Of a stretch of 48,777 nucleotides of DNA, positions 32,703 through 44,456 are shown in pieces. The stretch's first letter is position 1, and every line of letters starts with the position of its first letter. The stretch is from Candidatus Zhuqueibacterota bacterium (GTDB lineage: Bacteria > Zhuqueibacterota > Zhuqueibacteria > Oceanimicrobiales > Oceanimicrobiaceae). The stretch covers positions 1 to 48,777 of the forward strand of contig JAJDAE010000122.1 of the NCBI GenBank assembly GCA_029262035.1, in the 5' to 3' direction. The notes below the pieces were generated by a model that saw nothing but the letters and a program-made list of their open reading frames with translations, searched no databases and was not told the DNA's origin. Position numbers and translations under genes: made by a program.

Positions 32703-34784
32703 TTAATCCTGGTTCACTTTCACTTTAATTCTTGTATAAGCTTTTATGTTGATATAATCCGTATTTCTGACTTTTACGAATTTTCCATTCGTACCATCAA
32801 TTAAAACCCGAACAGCCTGGTATAAACTGTCGCTTGTAAAAACCTTCATTTGCTCTTCAGTTAAGGAGAACGAAATATTTGTCATCTCGGACTCGGGCAC
32901 ATAACCATCGCTATCAGTCGCAGCTTCATCTGCACGTAAAGGTCCGATTGCCAAAAGCGGGTTAGTAAAAGTCGATGAGGAATCCGAACCAAATAAAATC
33001 TCAACTGACGCTCCTAAAGGCAGGTGATTTTCTAACTCACCGTTAAAGCTGCCGCTTGTTAAGTTATCGAGTATATCTTTTTTAACATCTTCATCAATAT
33101 CCATTTCAAGAGCCTTACCCTCGATTTCCTGGGAAGGCAATCTTAACGAGAACGGCGCGCTAATTTTCACCTGACCATCGACAAAATCTTCCTTTGATAT
33201 TGTACCAACCCAATTAGGATCGCCGAGTTTAACGTTCCCTTCAATTTTGATCAAATTTGGTAGAATGCTAATAAAGTCTTTGATATTACTATTGTTTTGA
33301 TTCAAAACAATAACAGTTTTCTTGGCTGTGCCAGGTTGATCAGCCGGAAGAATTGTTTCATCAATTGAAAGTAATGAAATGCTGCCCGCTTCATTTTCGC
33401 CTTCGATATTCATCGAAATTCTGGCCGGAAAATTAATCCCGTTATCAATTTCCAATTCCAATTGAGCCGTTTCGAAGAAAATACTATCGAGATCAGCGGG
33501 GATATCAAACTCAATATCCTCCTGCTCCAGATCAATATCCTGCGCACCAATTCTTCCGGTTATGGATTCAAACTTCAGATTAGTAAGTGAAAAGTCGGCG
33601 CCCATCACATCGTTACTGCGAACCAGCACCATATCTAATCCGGTATCCATTGTCCGGACAGTCCAATTAAATCTAATTTTTTGCTGGCTAAAATCAGCAG
33701 GCTCGGGACGCAAGGAAAGGTTTGCTAAATTGATATTATTAACAAAATCCGTCTTTCTCTCTACAAAAAATGAATCGACAAGAGACTCTCCCTGGAGCGT
33801 GACGAAATCGGGCAGACGATAAATTATCCAGGCATCCAGTGGTAAACTACCACCAAGATCTAATGCGATTGAACCACTTTCAACTGCGGCATCGGTTACA
33901 ACGAGGGAGTCAGTTATAGACATATTGTCTTCGCTGGACACAGTTTGTGCAGGAATTTTTGCCATAGCTTCCAGCACTTTTAAAGTGCTGATTTCACCAC
34001 CCATTTCAAACCGGCTGCTGGCATCAATCAAGACCGGAACGCCGCCGCTGCCGGGAGATGAAGCTTGCATAACAATGGATAGCTGGTTTGGCAACCTTCT
34101 GCCATCCAATGACATGGTTATTATGTCAGAGGACCCTGGTGCAATTTGAGTGGTGCTGGTCTCAGACATAATTAGGGTATCTGCTCCGGTATCCCAAATA
34201 TTGATAGTAATTGGGCTTCCTAGAGGGATAACTAAATCATTGTTTATAATAATATCAATTTGACCCGTTTCTATAACTACGTAGGCAAAGTCTTCAAATG
34301 CATCCAAATCCTTTTTATCTGTTTCAAAAACAAAACCCGGAACAATTGCGGTTTGTCCATTTAATAGGGTTGCCTCACTATATATTTCATTTAGCTGAAC
34401 ACTTGTAAACTCAGATCCTGGAGAATCAATATCAAAAGAGCCAAGCTCTAATGTAAAGCTGTCCTCAATGTTATCCATATCCAGTTGGTCGCCGACGCGG
34501 TATTCATCCAGTTCTGATGTTTCCTCAAAACTCAGAAGCCCTGTCGTACTATCTGCATTAATCGATTCTTGATCGTCTGCAATTTCTTCCATAGTATAAA
34601 CTTTACTTACCAGAGGAATTGTTACATCAACATCCCACGATGGTGCGCTGGGTTTTTGAAATGAACAATTAAATCCGGTCATTGTAAATACAATCAGGAA
34701 GAATGATACCCATATGAAATTCCATCTGGTTAAAAAGCTGCCAGCTAATCTTAACTTTTGACAAAAACTTTGTAGAGAATTCAC
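32703..34784 (-). CDS. Large exported protein, probable lipoprotein, unknown function
   Basis: The 693-residue product has a hydrophobic N-terminal segment (FIWVSFFLIVFTMTGFNC) ending in a cysteine. This is a non-canonical lipobox, followed by SFQKPSAPSWDVDVTIPLVS. The rest is strand-rich and acidic, with repeated motifs on fibrous-looking beta sheets (VQLNEIYSEATLLNGQTAIV, LELGSFDIDSPGSEFTSVQL). No enzyme motif is seen. It is translated immediately before the PorV/DUF5723-like barrel (six-base gap), so a surface or periplasmic partner of that barrel is the best guess. A leading methionine near residue 1 is supported only by reading-frame length. Confidence 0.65.
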   Translation of the reverse strand: MNSLQSFCQKLRLAGSFLTRWNFIWVSFFLIVFTMTGFNCSFQKPSAPSWDVDVTIPLVSKVYTMEEIADDQESINADSTTGLLSFEETSELDEYRVGDQLDMDNIEDSFTLELGSFDIDSPGSEFTSVQLNEIYSEATLLNGQTAIVPGFVFETDKKDLDAFEDFAYVVIETGQIDIIINNDLVIPLGSPITINIWDTGADTLIMSETSTTQIAPGSSDIITMSLDGRRLPNQLSIVMQASSPGSGGVPVLIDASSRFEMGGEISTLKVLEAMAKIPAQTVSSEDNMSITDSLVVTDAAVESGSIALDLGGSLPLDAWIIYRLPDFVTLQGESLVDSFFVERKTDFVNNINLANLSLRPEPADFSQQKIRFNWTVRTMDTGLDMVLVRSNDVMGADFSLTNLKFESITGRIGAQDIDLEQEDIEFDIPADLDSIFFETAQLELEIDNGINFPARISMNIEGENEAGSISLLSIDETILPADQPGTAKKTVIVLNQNNSNIKDFISILPNLIKIEGNVKLGDPNWVGTISKEDFVDGQVKISAPFSLRLPSQEIEGKALEMDIDEDVKKDILDNLTSGSFNGELENHLPLGASVEILFGSDSSSTFTNPLLAIGPLRADEAATDSDGYVPESEMTNISFSLTEEQMKVFTSDSLYQAVRVLIDGTNGKFVKVRNTDYINIKAYTRIKVKVNQD

Positions 34785-35086
34785 GCCAATAACCTCATGT
34801 TAAAATAATACTCGAACTACTTTTAACTTTTCGGTATACTTTGAGGTTACTTTAGAGAGTTTGTTACATTTAATTAATTGCCGTGAAATTATGAAAAGGA
34901 TATAACATGAACTAAACAGATACTGATAATCGGGAAAATTATTGCGCACTGGAATGAAAGATATTCTACATCTGAATTGTTTGATGGATGATTAGTGATA
35001 TTAAAGCTATATAGAGGGTGGTACCAATAAAAAACCCCGGTGAAAATTCGACCGGGGTTATTAAAAATAGTTTCGTGTTTACAAAA
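34785..35086. other. Intergenic region upstream of the lipoprotein operon
   Basis: About 300 bases containing the start-proximal promoter region of the lipoprotein/barrel operon at the left and the ahcY terminator at the right. I see no gene in it. Confidence 0.5.
35033..35059 (-). terminator. Intrinsic terminator after ahcY
   Basis: AACCCCGGT pairs perfectly with ACCGGGGTT (9 bp, nine-base loop). Read on the minus strand the stem is followed by a T-run, as expected of a rho-independent terminator ending the metK-ahcY transcript, about 30 bases after the ahcY stop. Confidence 0.88.
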
Positions 35087-37494
<2,408 letters not shown>

Positions 37495-37644
37495 AAAATA
37501 TTTCTCCTTCATTTAGTGTCAAAAATTAATTATCACAAGATAAATCAAAAAATAAATATCGGAATATTTACCCGCAAGTCTAAACAAGTGAAGATGAATT
37601 AACTTCGTTGAGGGAATTTATCTAGAACTTAATACTTTCAATGA

Positions 37645-39453
37645 TTAAAAATTCAACTCTTTAAACTTTTGTCGCATGACTTTCAGCATAAAACGCTCCA
37701 CATCCGAAGCTTTTTCAAACTCCATCGCTTTATCTGCAATCCTGACAGCTTCATGGTAATCCGTGGAACGAATAATTTCCTTTATTTCCGGGACTGAGTT
37801 CGGTGGTACACTAAATTCATCAAGATCCAATCCTAAAAGAATTAAAGTCGAGAATGGGTCGCTTGCCATTTCGCCGCACATTCCAACCCAAACTCCGGCG
37901 TTGTGACCATGCTGAATAACTTGTTTTATAATTCTTAAAACTGCCGGATTCAGATGTTTATAAAGGTAAGAAATTCGTTCATTGCCGCGATCTACAGCAA
38001 GCATATATTGAACGAGGTCGTTGGTACCAATACTGAGGAAGTCAACCTCTTTCGCAATTTCGTATGCCATAACTGCTGCAGAAGGCACTTCAATCATTAC
38101 ACCTGCATCCAAATTTTCATCGAATGAAATTCCTTCCTTGCGGAGTTCAGACTTAGCATTTTCCAAAGCTATGTTGCACTCACGCACTTCTTCCAGACTG
38201 GAAATCATAGGGTACAAAAGTTTAACGTTGCCTTTACTACTTGCTCTTAGAATTGCACGCAATTGTATTTTAAAAAGTTCAGGTCTTGCCAAAGAAATAC
38301 GAATGGCACGCCATCCCAAAAACGGATTTTCTTCAGGGGGAATCAAAAAAGATTTGGGTTGTTTATCACCGCCAAGATCCATCGTGCGAATAATCACAGA
38401 CTCAGGATAAATTTTTTCTGCAATTTTCTGATATTCTGTGAATTGTTCTTCTTCGGAAGGCAACTCTTCTCCGGCAAGATAAATATAATCTGTTCGATAT
38501 AAACCAATCCCTTTAGCCCCATAGGATTTTGTTGTGCCCACTTCATCGGAAAACTCCAAATTTGCAGACAGCTCGATCTCTTTACCATCTGTTGTAACAC
38601 ACGGCAAATCCCTAATGCCCGCAAGTTGTTTTCCTATATCGTAAAACCGCTCCTGTAATTCGCGGTAATATTTTATAGTGGCCTCTTCCGGATTAATTAG
38701 CACATAACCTAAATTACCGTCAACAATTATCCGGTCGTCATCCTTAATCACCCGGGAAAGAGTGCGCAAACCAACTACTGCAGGCACTCCCATGGATCGT
38801 GCCATGATGGCAACATGGGAAGTTCTTCCGCCTAAATCAGTAGCAAAACCAAACGCTTTATGTTTGCCTAATTTAACAGCATCGGATGGCGTTAAATCAG
38901 TAGAAACAATTATTGCTGAACCGGTAAATTTATCCAGGTACTCAGTTCTATCGCCCTGAATATGCCTGATGACACGTTTTTTTACATCCTCCAGGTCAGA
39001 GATCCGTCCTCTGAAAATTTCTACATCACTTTGGTACAATGTGTTTTTATACTTTTCCATGACCTGGTAAAAAGCATAATCCGCACCTTTCTGAGATTCT
39101 TTGATGTAGTTAATCGTCTCATCGATAATTACGCTATCTTCCAAAAACATTTTATGAACATCAAATATCTTCGCACTTTCTTCGCCAACTCGATGCAGCA
39201 CTTTATCTTGAAGGTGCCGTAGTTCGGTCTTGGCCTTGGTAACGGCCTTCTTAAATTTTTGAACTTCAGTGTCTATTTTTAGATCTTCAATTGCAATTTC
39301 ATCAATTTCGACTAAATCTCCTCTGAGTACAAAAGCCTTTGAAATCGCAATACCGGGAGACACCGGGACTCCCTTTAATAGATACTGACTCTTAATTTTA
39401 TTTTTATCGATTTCCACGAAATTAAAATCAATCCTCGTAAAACTTATCTTCAA
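37645..39453 (-). CDS. ptsI: PTS enzyme I (phosphoenolpyruvate-protein phosphotransferase)
   Basis: This transfers phosphate from PEP to HPr. Motifs in order: SPGIAISKAF (N-terminal domain), the phosphorylated His in LGGRTSHVAIMARSMGVPAV (His213 in the longest frame), DGNLGYVLINPEEATIKYY, and the PEP-binding C-terminal domain with RTMDLGGDKQPKSF, VMIEVPSAAVMAYEIAKEVD, FLSIGTNDLVQYMLAVDRGN and GVWVGMCGEMASD. The 602-residue frame begins at a TTG inside ptsH. The GTG at 39417, ten bases after the ptsH stop, gives a more usual N-terminus, so the exact start is uncertain. It is the last gene of the operon with EIIC, EIID and HPr. Confidence 0.95.
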   Translation of the reverse strand: MKISFTRIDFNFVEIDKNKIKSQYLLKGVPVSPGIAISKAFVLRGDLVEIDEIAIEDLKIDTEVQKFKKAVTKAKTELRHLQDKVLHRVGEESAKIFDVHKMFLEDSVIIDETINYIKESQKGADYAFYQVMEKYKNTLYQSDVEIFRGRISDLEDVKKRVIRHIQGDRTEYLDKFTGSAIIVSTDLTPSDAVKLGKHKAFGFATDLGGRTSHVAIMARSMGVPAVVGLRTLSRVIKDDDRIIVDGNLGYVLINPEEATIKYYRELQERFYDIGKQLAGIRDLPCVTTDGKEIELSANLEFSDEVGTTKSYGAKGIGLYRTDYIYLAGEELPSEEEQFTEYQKIAEKIYPESVIIRTMDLGGDKQPKSFLIPPEENPFLGWRAIRISLARPELFKIQLRAILRASSKGNVKLLYPMISSLEEVRECNIALENAKSELRKEGISFDENLDAGVMIEVPSAAVMAYEIAKEVDFLSIGTNDLVQYMLAVDRGNERISYLYKHLNPAVLRIIKQVIQHGHNAGVWVGMCGEMASDPFSTLILLGLDLDEFSVPPNSVPEIKEIIRSTDYHEAVRIADKAMEFEKASDVERFMLKVMRQKFKELNF

Positions 39454-39694
39454 TTAATTTGAGTAAAGCTGTAAGAGCTTCACTTTCATCATCACCTTTT
39501 ATTGTAAGCGTAAGTGTAGCGCCCAGTTCAGCAGCCAACATCATCACGCCCATAATACTTTTGCCATTCACTTCGTGCTCATCTCTTGCTAAAAATATAT
39601 CTGATTTATATTTGGATGATACTTGGACAAACAGCGCTGCAGGCCGCGCATGTAAACCTAATTTGTTTTTTATTTTAACTTGTTCTTGAATCAT
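39428..39694 (-). CDS. ptsH: Phosphocarrier protein HPr
   Basis: The 88-residue protein is phosphorylated by enzyme I at His15 in GLHARPAALF, and has Ser46 in NGKSIMGVMML, the residue that HPr kinase/phosphorylase (HprK) modifies in regulated systems. The rest fits the HPr fold (LAAELGATLTLTIKGDDESE). It lies between EIID (16-base gap) and ptsI (contiguous or overlapping), in one operon. Retention of Ser46 and its flanking sequence suggests regulation by HprK elsewhere in the genome, which is an inference. Confidence 0.96.
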   Translation of the reverse strand: MIQEQVKIKNKLGLHARPAALFVQVSSKYKSDIFLARDEHEVNGKSIMGVMMLAAELGATLTLTIKGDDESEALTALLKLIEDKFYED

Positions 39695-39710
39695 ACTTTT
39701 TCTGTAAAAA

Positions 39711-40463
39711 TTAATAAATTATTGCGCCGGTAAAAATTCCGGCAAAAATCAAAACAACCAAACTAACCGGCACGGTTATCTTTAATCGTAAAAAGAAAAA
39801 CATAACCACAGCGCTTAATGCAAAAACAATAAGCTCAGGCATGTTTTTATAAGACTGCGAAACAGGAATCATGACAAATACAAATCCCGATAAAAATGCG
39901 CCAAAACCAAATAAATATTCTGCTATTTTATTAAACTTTTTGAAGTCAAGTTTTCTAACGGCATTTTCACCTTCCCTGTACCCCAAAACGACACCTTTGA
40001 ACCGGACATAAATTTGTACAAAATTGAAAATCAAAAAGAATAAAACAGGACCTAATATTCCCCAAATAAATGAGACCGTGAAACCAATAAAAGCTGTTAG
40101 GGGGAGAATTCTTGCCCAAAGCAACTGATCCCCTATCACGGCTAAAGACTCACTCAATCTTCTCTTTAATCGCTCAAGTTTCTTAAAATCAACTCCCGTC
40201 TTCGAGTTAAAATTTTTCTCTTCAAAATTTAAAGAGACGCCAACCAAAAAACTCGATAGGTACGGATTTGAATTAAAGAACCGCATATTCCGAAGAACGA
40301 TTTTTTTTCTTCCTTCTTCATCAAGGGCAACCCGCTTAACAAATGGAAGCAAACAAAAGCAATACCCAAGATTCATCATCCTCTCATAATTCCAGGTACT
40401 CTGAAAGAAAAATGATCGATAGACAACGCGCCAAAAATCTAAACTACCCAGTTTTCCTATCAT
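39711..40463 (-). CDS. Mannose/sorbose-family PTS EIID membrane component
   Basis: The 250-residue protein matches EIID of the mannose-fructose-sorbose PTS class. The N-terminal part has the family hallmark WRVVYRSFFFQSTWNYERMM followed by NLGYCFCLLPFVKRVALDEE, with helical segments and membrane strands towards the C-terminus. EIID acts with EIIC as the sugar channel. It starts one base after the EIIC stop. EIIA and EIIB are not in the window. Confidence 0.92.
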   Translation of the reverse strand: MIGKLGSLDFWRVVYRSFFFQSTWNYERMMNLGYCFCLLPFVKRVALDEEGRKKIVLRNMRFFNSNPYLSSFLVGVSLNFEEKNFNSKTGVDFKKLERLKRRLSESLAVIGDQLLWARILPLTAFIGFTVSFIWGILGPVLFFLIFNFVQIYVRFKGVVLGYREGENAVRKLDFKKFNKIAEYLFGFGAFLSGFVFVMIPVSQSYKNMPELIVFALSAVVMFFFLRLKITVPVSLVVLIFAGIFTGAIIY

Positions 40464-40464
40464 A

Positions 40465-41163
40465 CTAAAAATATGACTTTAGTAAAAAAAAAGCTGCTCC
40501 GGCCACTACACCTATCCCTGCCAGAGTAAAGGATTTTTTATTGATGAAACCATACATCATCGCACCGATGCCAGCCCCCAAAAGAATAGGCTTAATTAAC
40601 ACCAGCTTGTTTTCCATTTGTGCCGGGATTTTGTACATCACATAGATTATAAATCTTTCTCCCCCTTCAAAAAATATCCAGCAATAAACCACGCCAAAAA
40701 TAAATGCCGCCATTACCCCGCAGTATTGGTATAATGAAATTTCACTTAACCGACCTCTTTTAACTGCCTGATCTGCTTTACGAACCAATACCAAGTTAAA
40801 ATTTCGACGGTATTTTAACAACGGGCTGGTAATATAACTGATGGCTGTTCCCCATAGAATTGCGGCGATCAAAATTATATTCTGACTTCCATTAATTTTT
40901 TCTGAGAAAAAAATGGCCAAGCCGCTTGCAACATAAGCGCCCAAATTTCCAAAAGACATATTTCTTCCGCCGACAGGAATTTCAGCCAGAAAAGGCAGTT
41001 GCATTAACATCCCCACAGTTAATCCAAGAGTAATATTATCAAATAACAACCCAACAAAAGTGCAGGCTATGAGAGGTTGCGATAACATCGATTGTAAAAA
41101 TGTGTCGGTATCGACGCAAACTACCCCACCAATCAGGCAAAAAAGTAAAAGATTCCACTCCAT
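40465..41163 (-). CDS. Mannose/sorbose-family PTS EIIC membrane component
   Basis: A 232-residue polytopic membrane protein of EIIC type: VDTDTFLQSMLSQPLIACTF and LTVGMLMQLPFLAEIPVGGR are typical of the mannose/sorbose EIIC fold, which forms the transport path with EIID. It starts six bases after the prenyl synthase gene, so that gene shares its transcript. The substrate cannot be told; in several bacteria such incomplete mannose-type systems have regulatory or unknown roles. Confidence 0.92.
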   Translation of the reverse strand: MEWNLLLFCLIGGVVCVDTDTFLQSMLSQPLIACTFVGLLFDNITLGLTVGMLMQLPFLAEIPVGGRNMSFGNLGAYVASGLAIFFSEKINGSQNIILIAAILWGTAISYITSPLLKYRRNFNLVLVRKADQAVKRGRLSEISLYQYCGVMAAFIFGVVYCWIFFEGGERFIIYVMYKIPAQMENKLVLIKPILLGAGIGAMMYGFINKKSFTLAGIGVVAGAAFFLLKSYF

Positions 41164-41169
41164 GTGTGT

Positions 41170-42153
41170 CTAAAAATTACGGTTGGAAATATAGTTCAAT
41201 AAATAGTTTAAGTGGCGGTTTTCCCCATTTCCATTCAGGCTTTCAAGATTTTTATTTGCGAGCGAGAGATAGTTATCAACAGATTCTTTTGCCGCGCTTA
41301 TCGCACCGGCCGATTCAAATATATCTCTAACCTGATAAATACTTTCATTGTCAATTTCAGACATTTGAAAAATATTGAGTAATGCTTGCTGAGATTGAGT
41401 GGAAGCATGAGTCAATGCGTAATTCAACAAAAAGGTGCGTTTTTTTTGCTTTACATCGCTGCCAAATGTTTTCCCAAGCGTATCTTCATCTACCGTAATA
41501 TCAAGCAAATCATCTTGAATTTGAAATGCGACACCAAGGTTTTGTGCGAACTCTCCGAGAGCGGTTACCTGCCTATCGGAGCCATTACCAATTATAGCCC
41601 CTATTTTAGCAGAAATATTTAATAGATAGGCTGTTTTTTTTGTTATCATTTCCAGGTATTGTTTGGGCTGAACATGTTCCCTCGACTCAAAATCCATGTC
41701 AAGCGCCTGCCCCTCACAAACGGCGACAATCCCATCAGTGTAAATTTCTAAAATTCGTTTTAGATGTTCGGAATCCGTACGCAAAAGGGCTCTGTAGGAA
41801 AGTGCCAGAATACCATCGCCGGCCAAAAGTGCGATATTCGGGGTCCATTTTTTATGAACCGTTTCCCGGCCACGTCGCGTATCATCATCATCCATGATGT
41901 CATCATGAACCAGAGTAAAATTATGCAAAAGTTCTATTGCGACTGCGGCATCCCAGGCAGCCTCAATATTGCCGCCAACCGCTTTGCAGGTTAGAAGTAA
42001 CAAGATTGGGCGAATTCTTTTACCCGAACCCTCAAAGACGTATTGCATGGGTTGGTATAGGGTGGCAGGGTCATCTTCTTCCAGAAAACTTGTTAACCGA
42101 AAGTTGAGTTTTGTTCTCCAATCCTCGAAAAGAAACTTTGTTTTTTCTTCCAC
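41170..42153 (-). CDS. Polyprenyl diphosphate synthase (trans-isoprenyl synthase)
   Basis: The 327-residue enzyme elongates allylic diphosphates with IPP. Motifs: GSGKRIRPILLLLTC near the start, the first aspartate-rich region LVHDDIMDDDDTRRGRETVH, GQALDMDFESREHV, and the second aspartate motif FQIQDDLLDITVDEDTLGK. The length fits farnesyl, geranylgeranyl or longer synthases; the product chain length is not decided by sequence without modelling the residues before the first motif. It is the first gene of the operon leading into the PTS genes, an unexpected pairing. Confidence 0.92.
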   Translation of the reverse strand: MEEKTKFLFEDWRTKLNFRLTSFLEEDDPATLYQPMQYVFEGSGKRIRPILLLLTCKAVGGNIEAAWDAAVAIELLHNFTLVHDDIMDDDDTRRGRETVHKKWTPNIALLAGDGILALSYRALLRTDSEHLKRILEIYTDGIVAVCEGQALDMDFESREHVQPKQYLEMITKKTAYLLNISAKIGAIIGNGSDRQVTALGEFAQNLGVAFQIQDDLLDITVDEDTLGKTFGSDVKQKKRTFLLNYALTHASTQSQQALLNIFQMSEIDNESIYQVRDIFESAGAISAAKESVDNYLSLANKNLESLNGNGENRHLNYLLNYISNRNF

Positions 42154-42261
42154 TGAAATAGCTTTTTTCTTATTGATAAATATAAATTTATATCAAATAT
42201 AAATTGGCATGGAAGATATATATTTCGGAAAAGAGAATCAAGGAAAAATTTATTAAAAAGA

Positions 42262-42534
42262 TTGTTCGGATTGCCTCATAAAAAAAGTTACCGGGGCGAT
42301 TTAGACATAACATCGTTGCCTTATAATTTATGTTACCGGAAAAGGAGGAGACATAAATCTATCAGGACTTTTACCAAAGATGAATACATACTGCAATTCA
42401 GAGACCGATATTGCCACGCGACGAGAGCCGAACGACAGATGATTTTGAACGAAGTATGCGGCATGTTCGGCTACCATTGCAAGTACGCTAAAAGGCTCAA
42501 AGCCATCTTGCCATTGTGGCTGTCCCTTTTATGA
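42262..42534 (+). pseudogene. Transposase N-terminal fragment (remnant)
   Basis: A 90-codon frame includes FRDRYCHATRAERQMILNEV and CGMFGYHCKYAKRLKAIL, which resemble the N-terminal helix-turn-helix region of integrase-core transposases, where a pattern of the type RYxxAxxxEKxxILDEFCxxxGYxRKYAIRLL is common. No catalytic domain follows; sequence diverges after about 42510. It overlaps the 3' end of a truncated sensor gene on the other strand. I read it as a remnant, not an active element. Confidence 0.5.
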
Positions 42535-42847
42535 CAAGTTCATTGTCGGAGATGATTCTTTTGTCATACCCGGTAAAGGCAATGAAGAATAATATTAACC
42601 CTGTTGGAACGAGAAAGCCTGATGTAAAAGTAAGCCTCATCCAGGTATCGATACTTTCTATACTTCCAAACTGGGACCACATAAAAAAAGCAACACTGTC
42701 AATTGCCAGAGTCAGGGTAAAAAAAGAGAAGACGCGGTTAATATTTTCGCGTCTGCGAAACAACCAGATTTTGACTGAAAGCAAGGTACATAGAATACCC
42801 GAAATCAGCATAGGGACGATATAAATATTCATTGAAAGAATATCCAA
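42497..42847 (-). pseudogene. Truncated 7TM sensor gene (histidine-kinase N-terminal part)
   Basis: The 116-residue frame resembles the first three helices of the HisKA_7TM input domain: MLISGILCTLLSVKIWLFRR, INRVFSFFTLTLAIDSVAFF and TSGFLVPTGLILFFIAFTGYD. No kinase domain follows; the frame ends abruptly in VIKGTATMARWL, where it meets the transposase remnant on the other strand. It is therefore probably a gene broken by an insertion, with the rest lost. A small intact membrane protein is less likely. Confidence 0.55.
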
Positions 42848-43090
42848 ATATAAAAATATAATTTATTTTCTAAACTGAACTGGCGTAAAATCCAACGTTA
42901 ATAATTCAGTATTTTATCTCAGAAGAATCCCGCTATATTCGTTGGCATCACCAAATTCAAAAATAGCAGAATGATAAAAAAAGTCAACTACATCGCACGA
43001 TATAGATTGAAATTTGGTCATTTCTTTTTTAAAATCGAAAAGCACGGATATAATCAATCACCATTTAACCAATAGCAAGGAATCCTGAAC

Positions 43091-44431
43091 ATGAAACAAA
43101 TAAAGCTATGTTTAATCTTTGTTCTTTTGACCATCAGTCCGGCAATTGCCGGAGACAACAACTGGCCCTCCTTTCGTGGGAACCATGCCTCAGGAGTGGC
43201 AGATGGCCAAAACTTGCCCGACACTTGGAATGTCGAAACCGGCAAAAACATCAAATGGAAAGCGAAAGTGCCTGGTCTGTCACATGCCAGTCCCATAGTT
43301 TGGGGTGAAAAATTATTTATCACCACCGCTATCAGCAGTCAGGGCGATGATTCTTTCAAACACGGACTTTACGGCGACGGAGCAGCTTCCGATGACAGTT
43401 CAATGCAAAAATGGGTGGTCTATTGCTTCAACAAAAAAACGGGTGAGCTTTTATGGGAAGAAACCGTAGTGGAAGCAACCCCCATCGATAAACGCCACAT
43501 CAAAGCCACTTACAACAATTCGACCCCTGCCACAAATGGCGAAATTGTTGTTGCCTTTTTCGGTTCGCAAGGTGTCTACGCCTACACGGTCGAGGGCAAT
43601 TTTTTGTGGAAAAAAGATTTAGGCCGCCTGGATGTTGGCGCCTACGACGCACCTGACTATGAATGGGGCTCAGCAAGTTCACCGATTATTTACAAAGAAA
43701 TGGTTATCCTGCAATGCGACACTCAGCAAGAATCTTTCGTCATCGCCTGTGATATAAAATCGGGCAAAACCATTTGGCGAACTGATCGCGATGAACTGCC
43801 ATCCTGGGGTACACCAACCATTTTCCCGGGCAAAAACAGAGCTGAGTTGATTACCAATTCTTCCAATTTCATTTATGGCTATAATCCGGAAACCGGCAAA
43901 GAGTTGTGGCGATTGGGCGGCAGCTCGCAAATCACAGCGCCAACCCCAATCTTCAAAGATGACATCATTATTATCACCAACGGCCGCAGACCGGAAAAAC
44001 CAATTTTCGCACTGAGGCCGGGCGCAACCGGGGATATCACCCTAAAAAATGGCGAGACCTCAAACGAATTTGTAATCTGGAGTAAACTCAAACGCGGCAC
44101 CTACATGCCCACGCCTGTTATCTACGGCGATTACCTTTACACGCTAAACAACAACGGTGTTTTTGATTGCTACAAATTAGCGACCGGTAAAGAAATTTAC
44201 AGGCAGCGGATTTTGCACCATGGCGGCGGCTTCAGCGCCTCTCCCGTGGTTGCGGATAAAAAGCTTTACTTGCCTGCGGAAGACGGCCAGATTTTTGTAG
44301 TAAAATGCGGCGCAGAATATCAACTTCTATCTAGCAATGAAACGGGAGAATTATTGATGGCAACACCTGCCATCTCTGACGGCATGTTATATATTCGCGG
44401 GCAGAACCATCTTTTTGCAATTGGGAGATAG
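43091..44431 (+). CDS. Exported PQQ-like beta-propeller protein
   Basis: The 446-residue protein has a signal peptide (LCLIFVLLTISPAIAG) and beta-propeller blades of the PQQ/BamB type, each with a GxxxW-like closing (GELLWEETVVEATP, GKTIWRTDRDELPSWGTP, GKELWRLGGSSQ). The N-terminal block NWPSFRGNHASGVADGQNLP is common in a family of exported PQQ-like proteins in Planctomycetes and related bacteria. It is not BamB: it lacks the lipobox and the BAM context. No PQQ-binding cysteines or enzyme site are evident, so a binding or scaffold role is likely. It is monocistronic. Confidence 0.88.
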   Translation: MKQIKLCLIFVLLTISPAIAGDNNWPSFRGNHASGVADGQNLPDTWNVETGKNIKWKAKVPGLSHASPIVWGEKLFITTAISSQGDDSFKHGLYGDGAASDDSSMQKWVVYCFNKKTGELLWEETVVEATPIDKRHIKATYNNSTPATNGEIVVAFFGSQGVYAYTVEGNFLWKKDLGRLDVGAYDAPDYEWGSASSPIIYKEMVILQCDTQQESFVIACDIKSGKTIWRTDRDELPSWGTPTIFPGKNRAELITNSSNFIYGYNPETGKELWRLGGSSQITAPTPIFKDDIIIITNGRRPEKPIFALRPGATGDITLKNGETSNEFVIWSKLKRGTYMPTPVIYGDYLYTLNNNGVFDCYKLATGKEIYRQRILHHGGGFSASPVVADKKLYLPAEDGQIFVVKCGAEYQLLSSNETGELLMATPAISDGMLYIRGQNHLFAIGR

Positions 44432-44456
44432 AAATCTATCGGGGAAATTGTAAAGA

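Noticed and set aside
37495-37644. SAM riboswitch upstream of metK
   Set aside because: The leader is short and shows none of the SAM-I, SAM-II or SAH aptamer core sequences I can recognise by eye. Start-proximal sequence is just AT-rich.
42262-42534. Active insertion sequence
   Set aside because: There is no catalytic domain and no terminal inverted repeats could be identified; only an N-terminal fragment remains.
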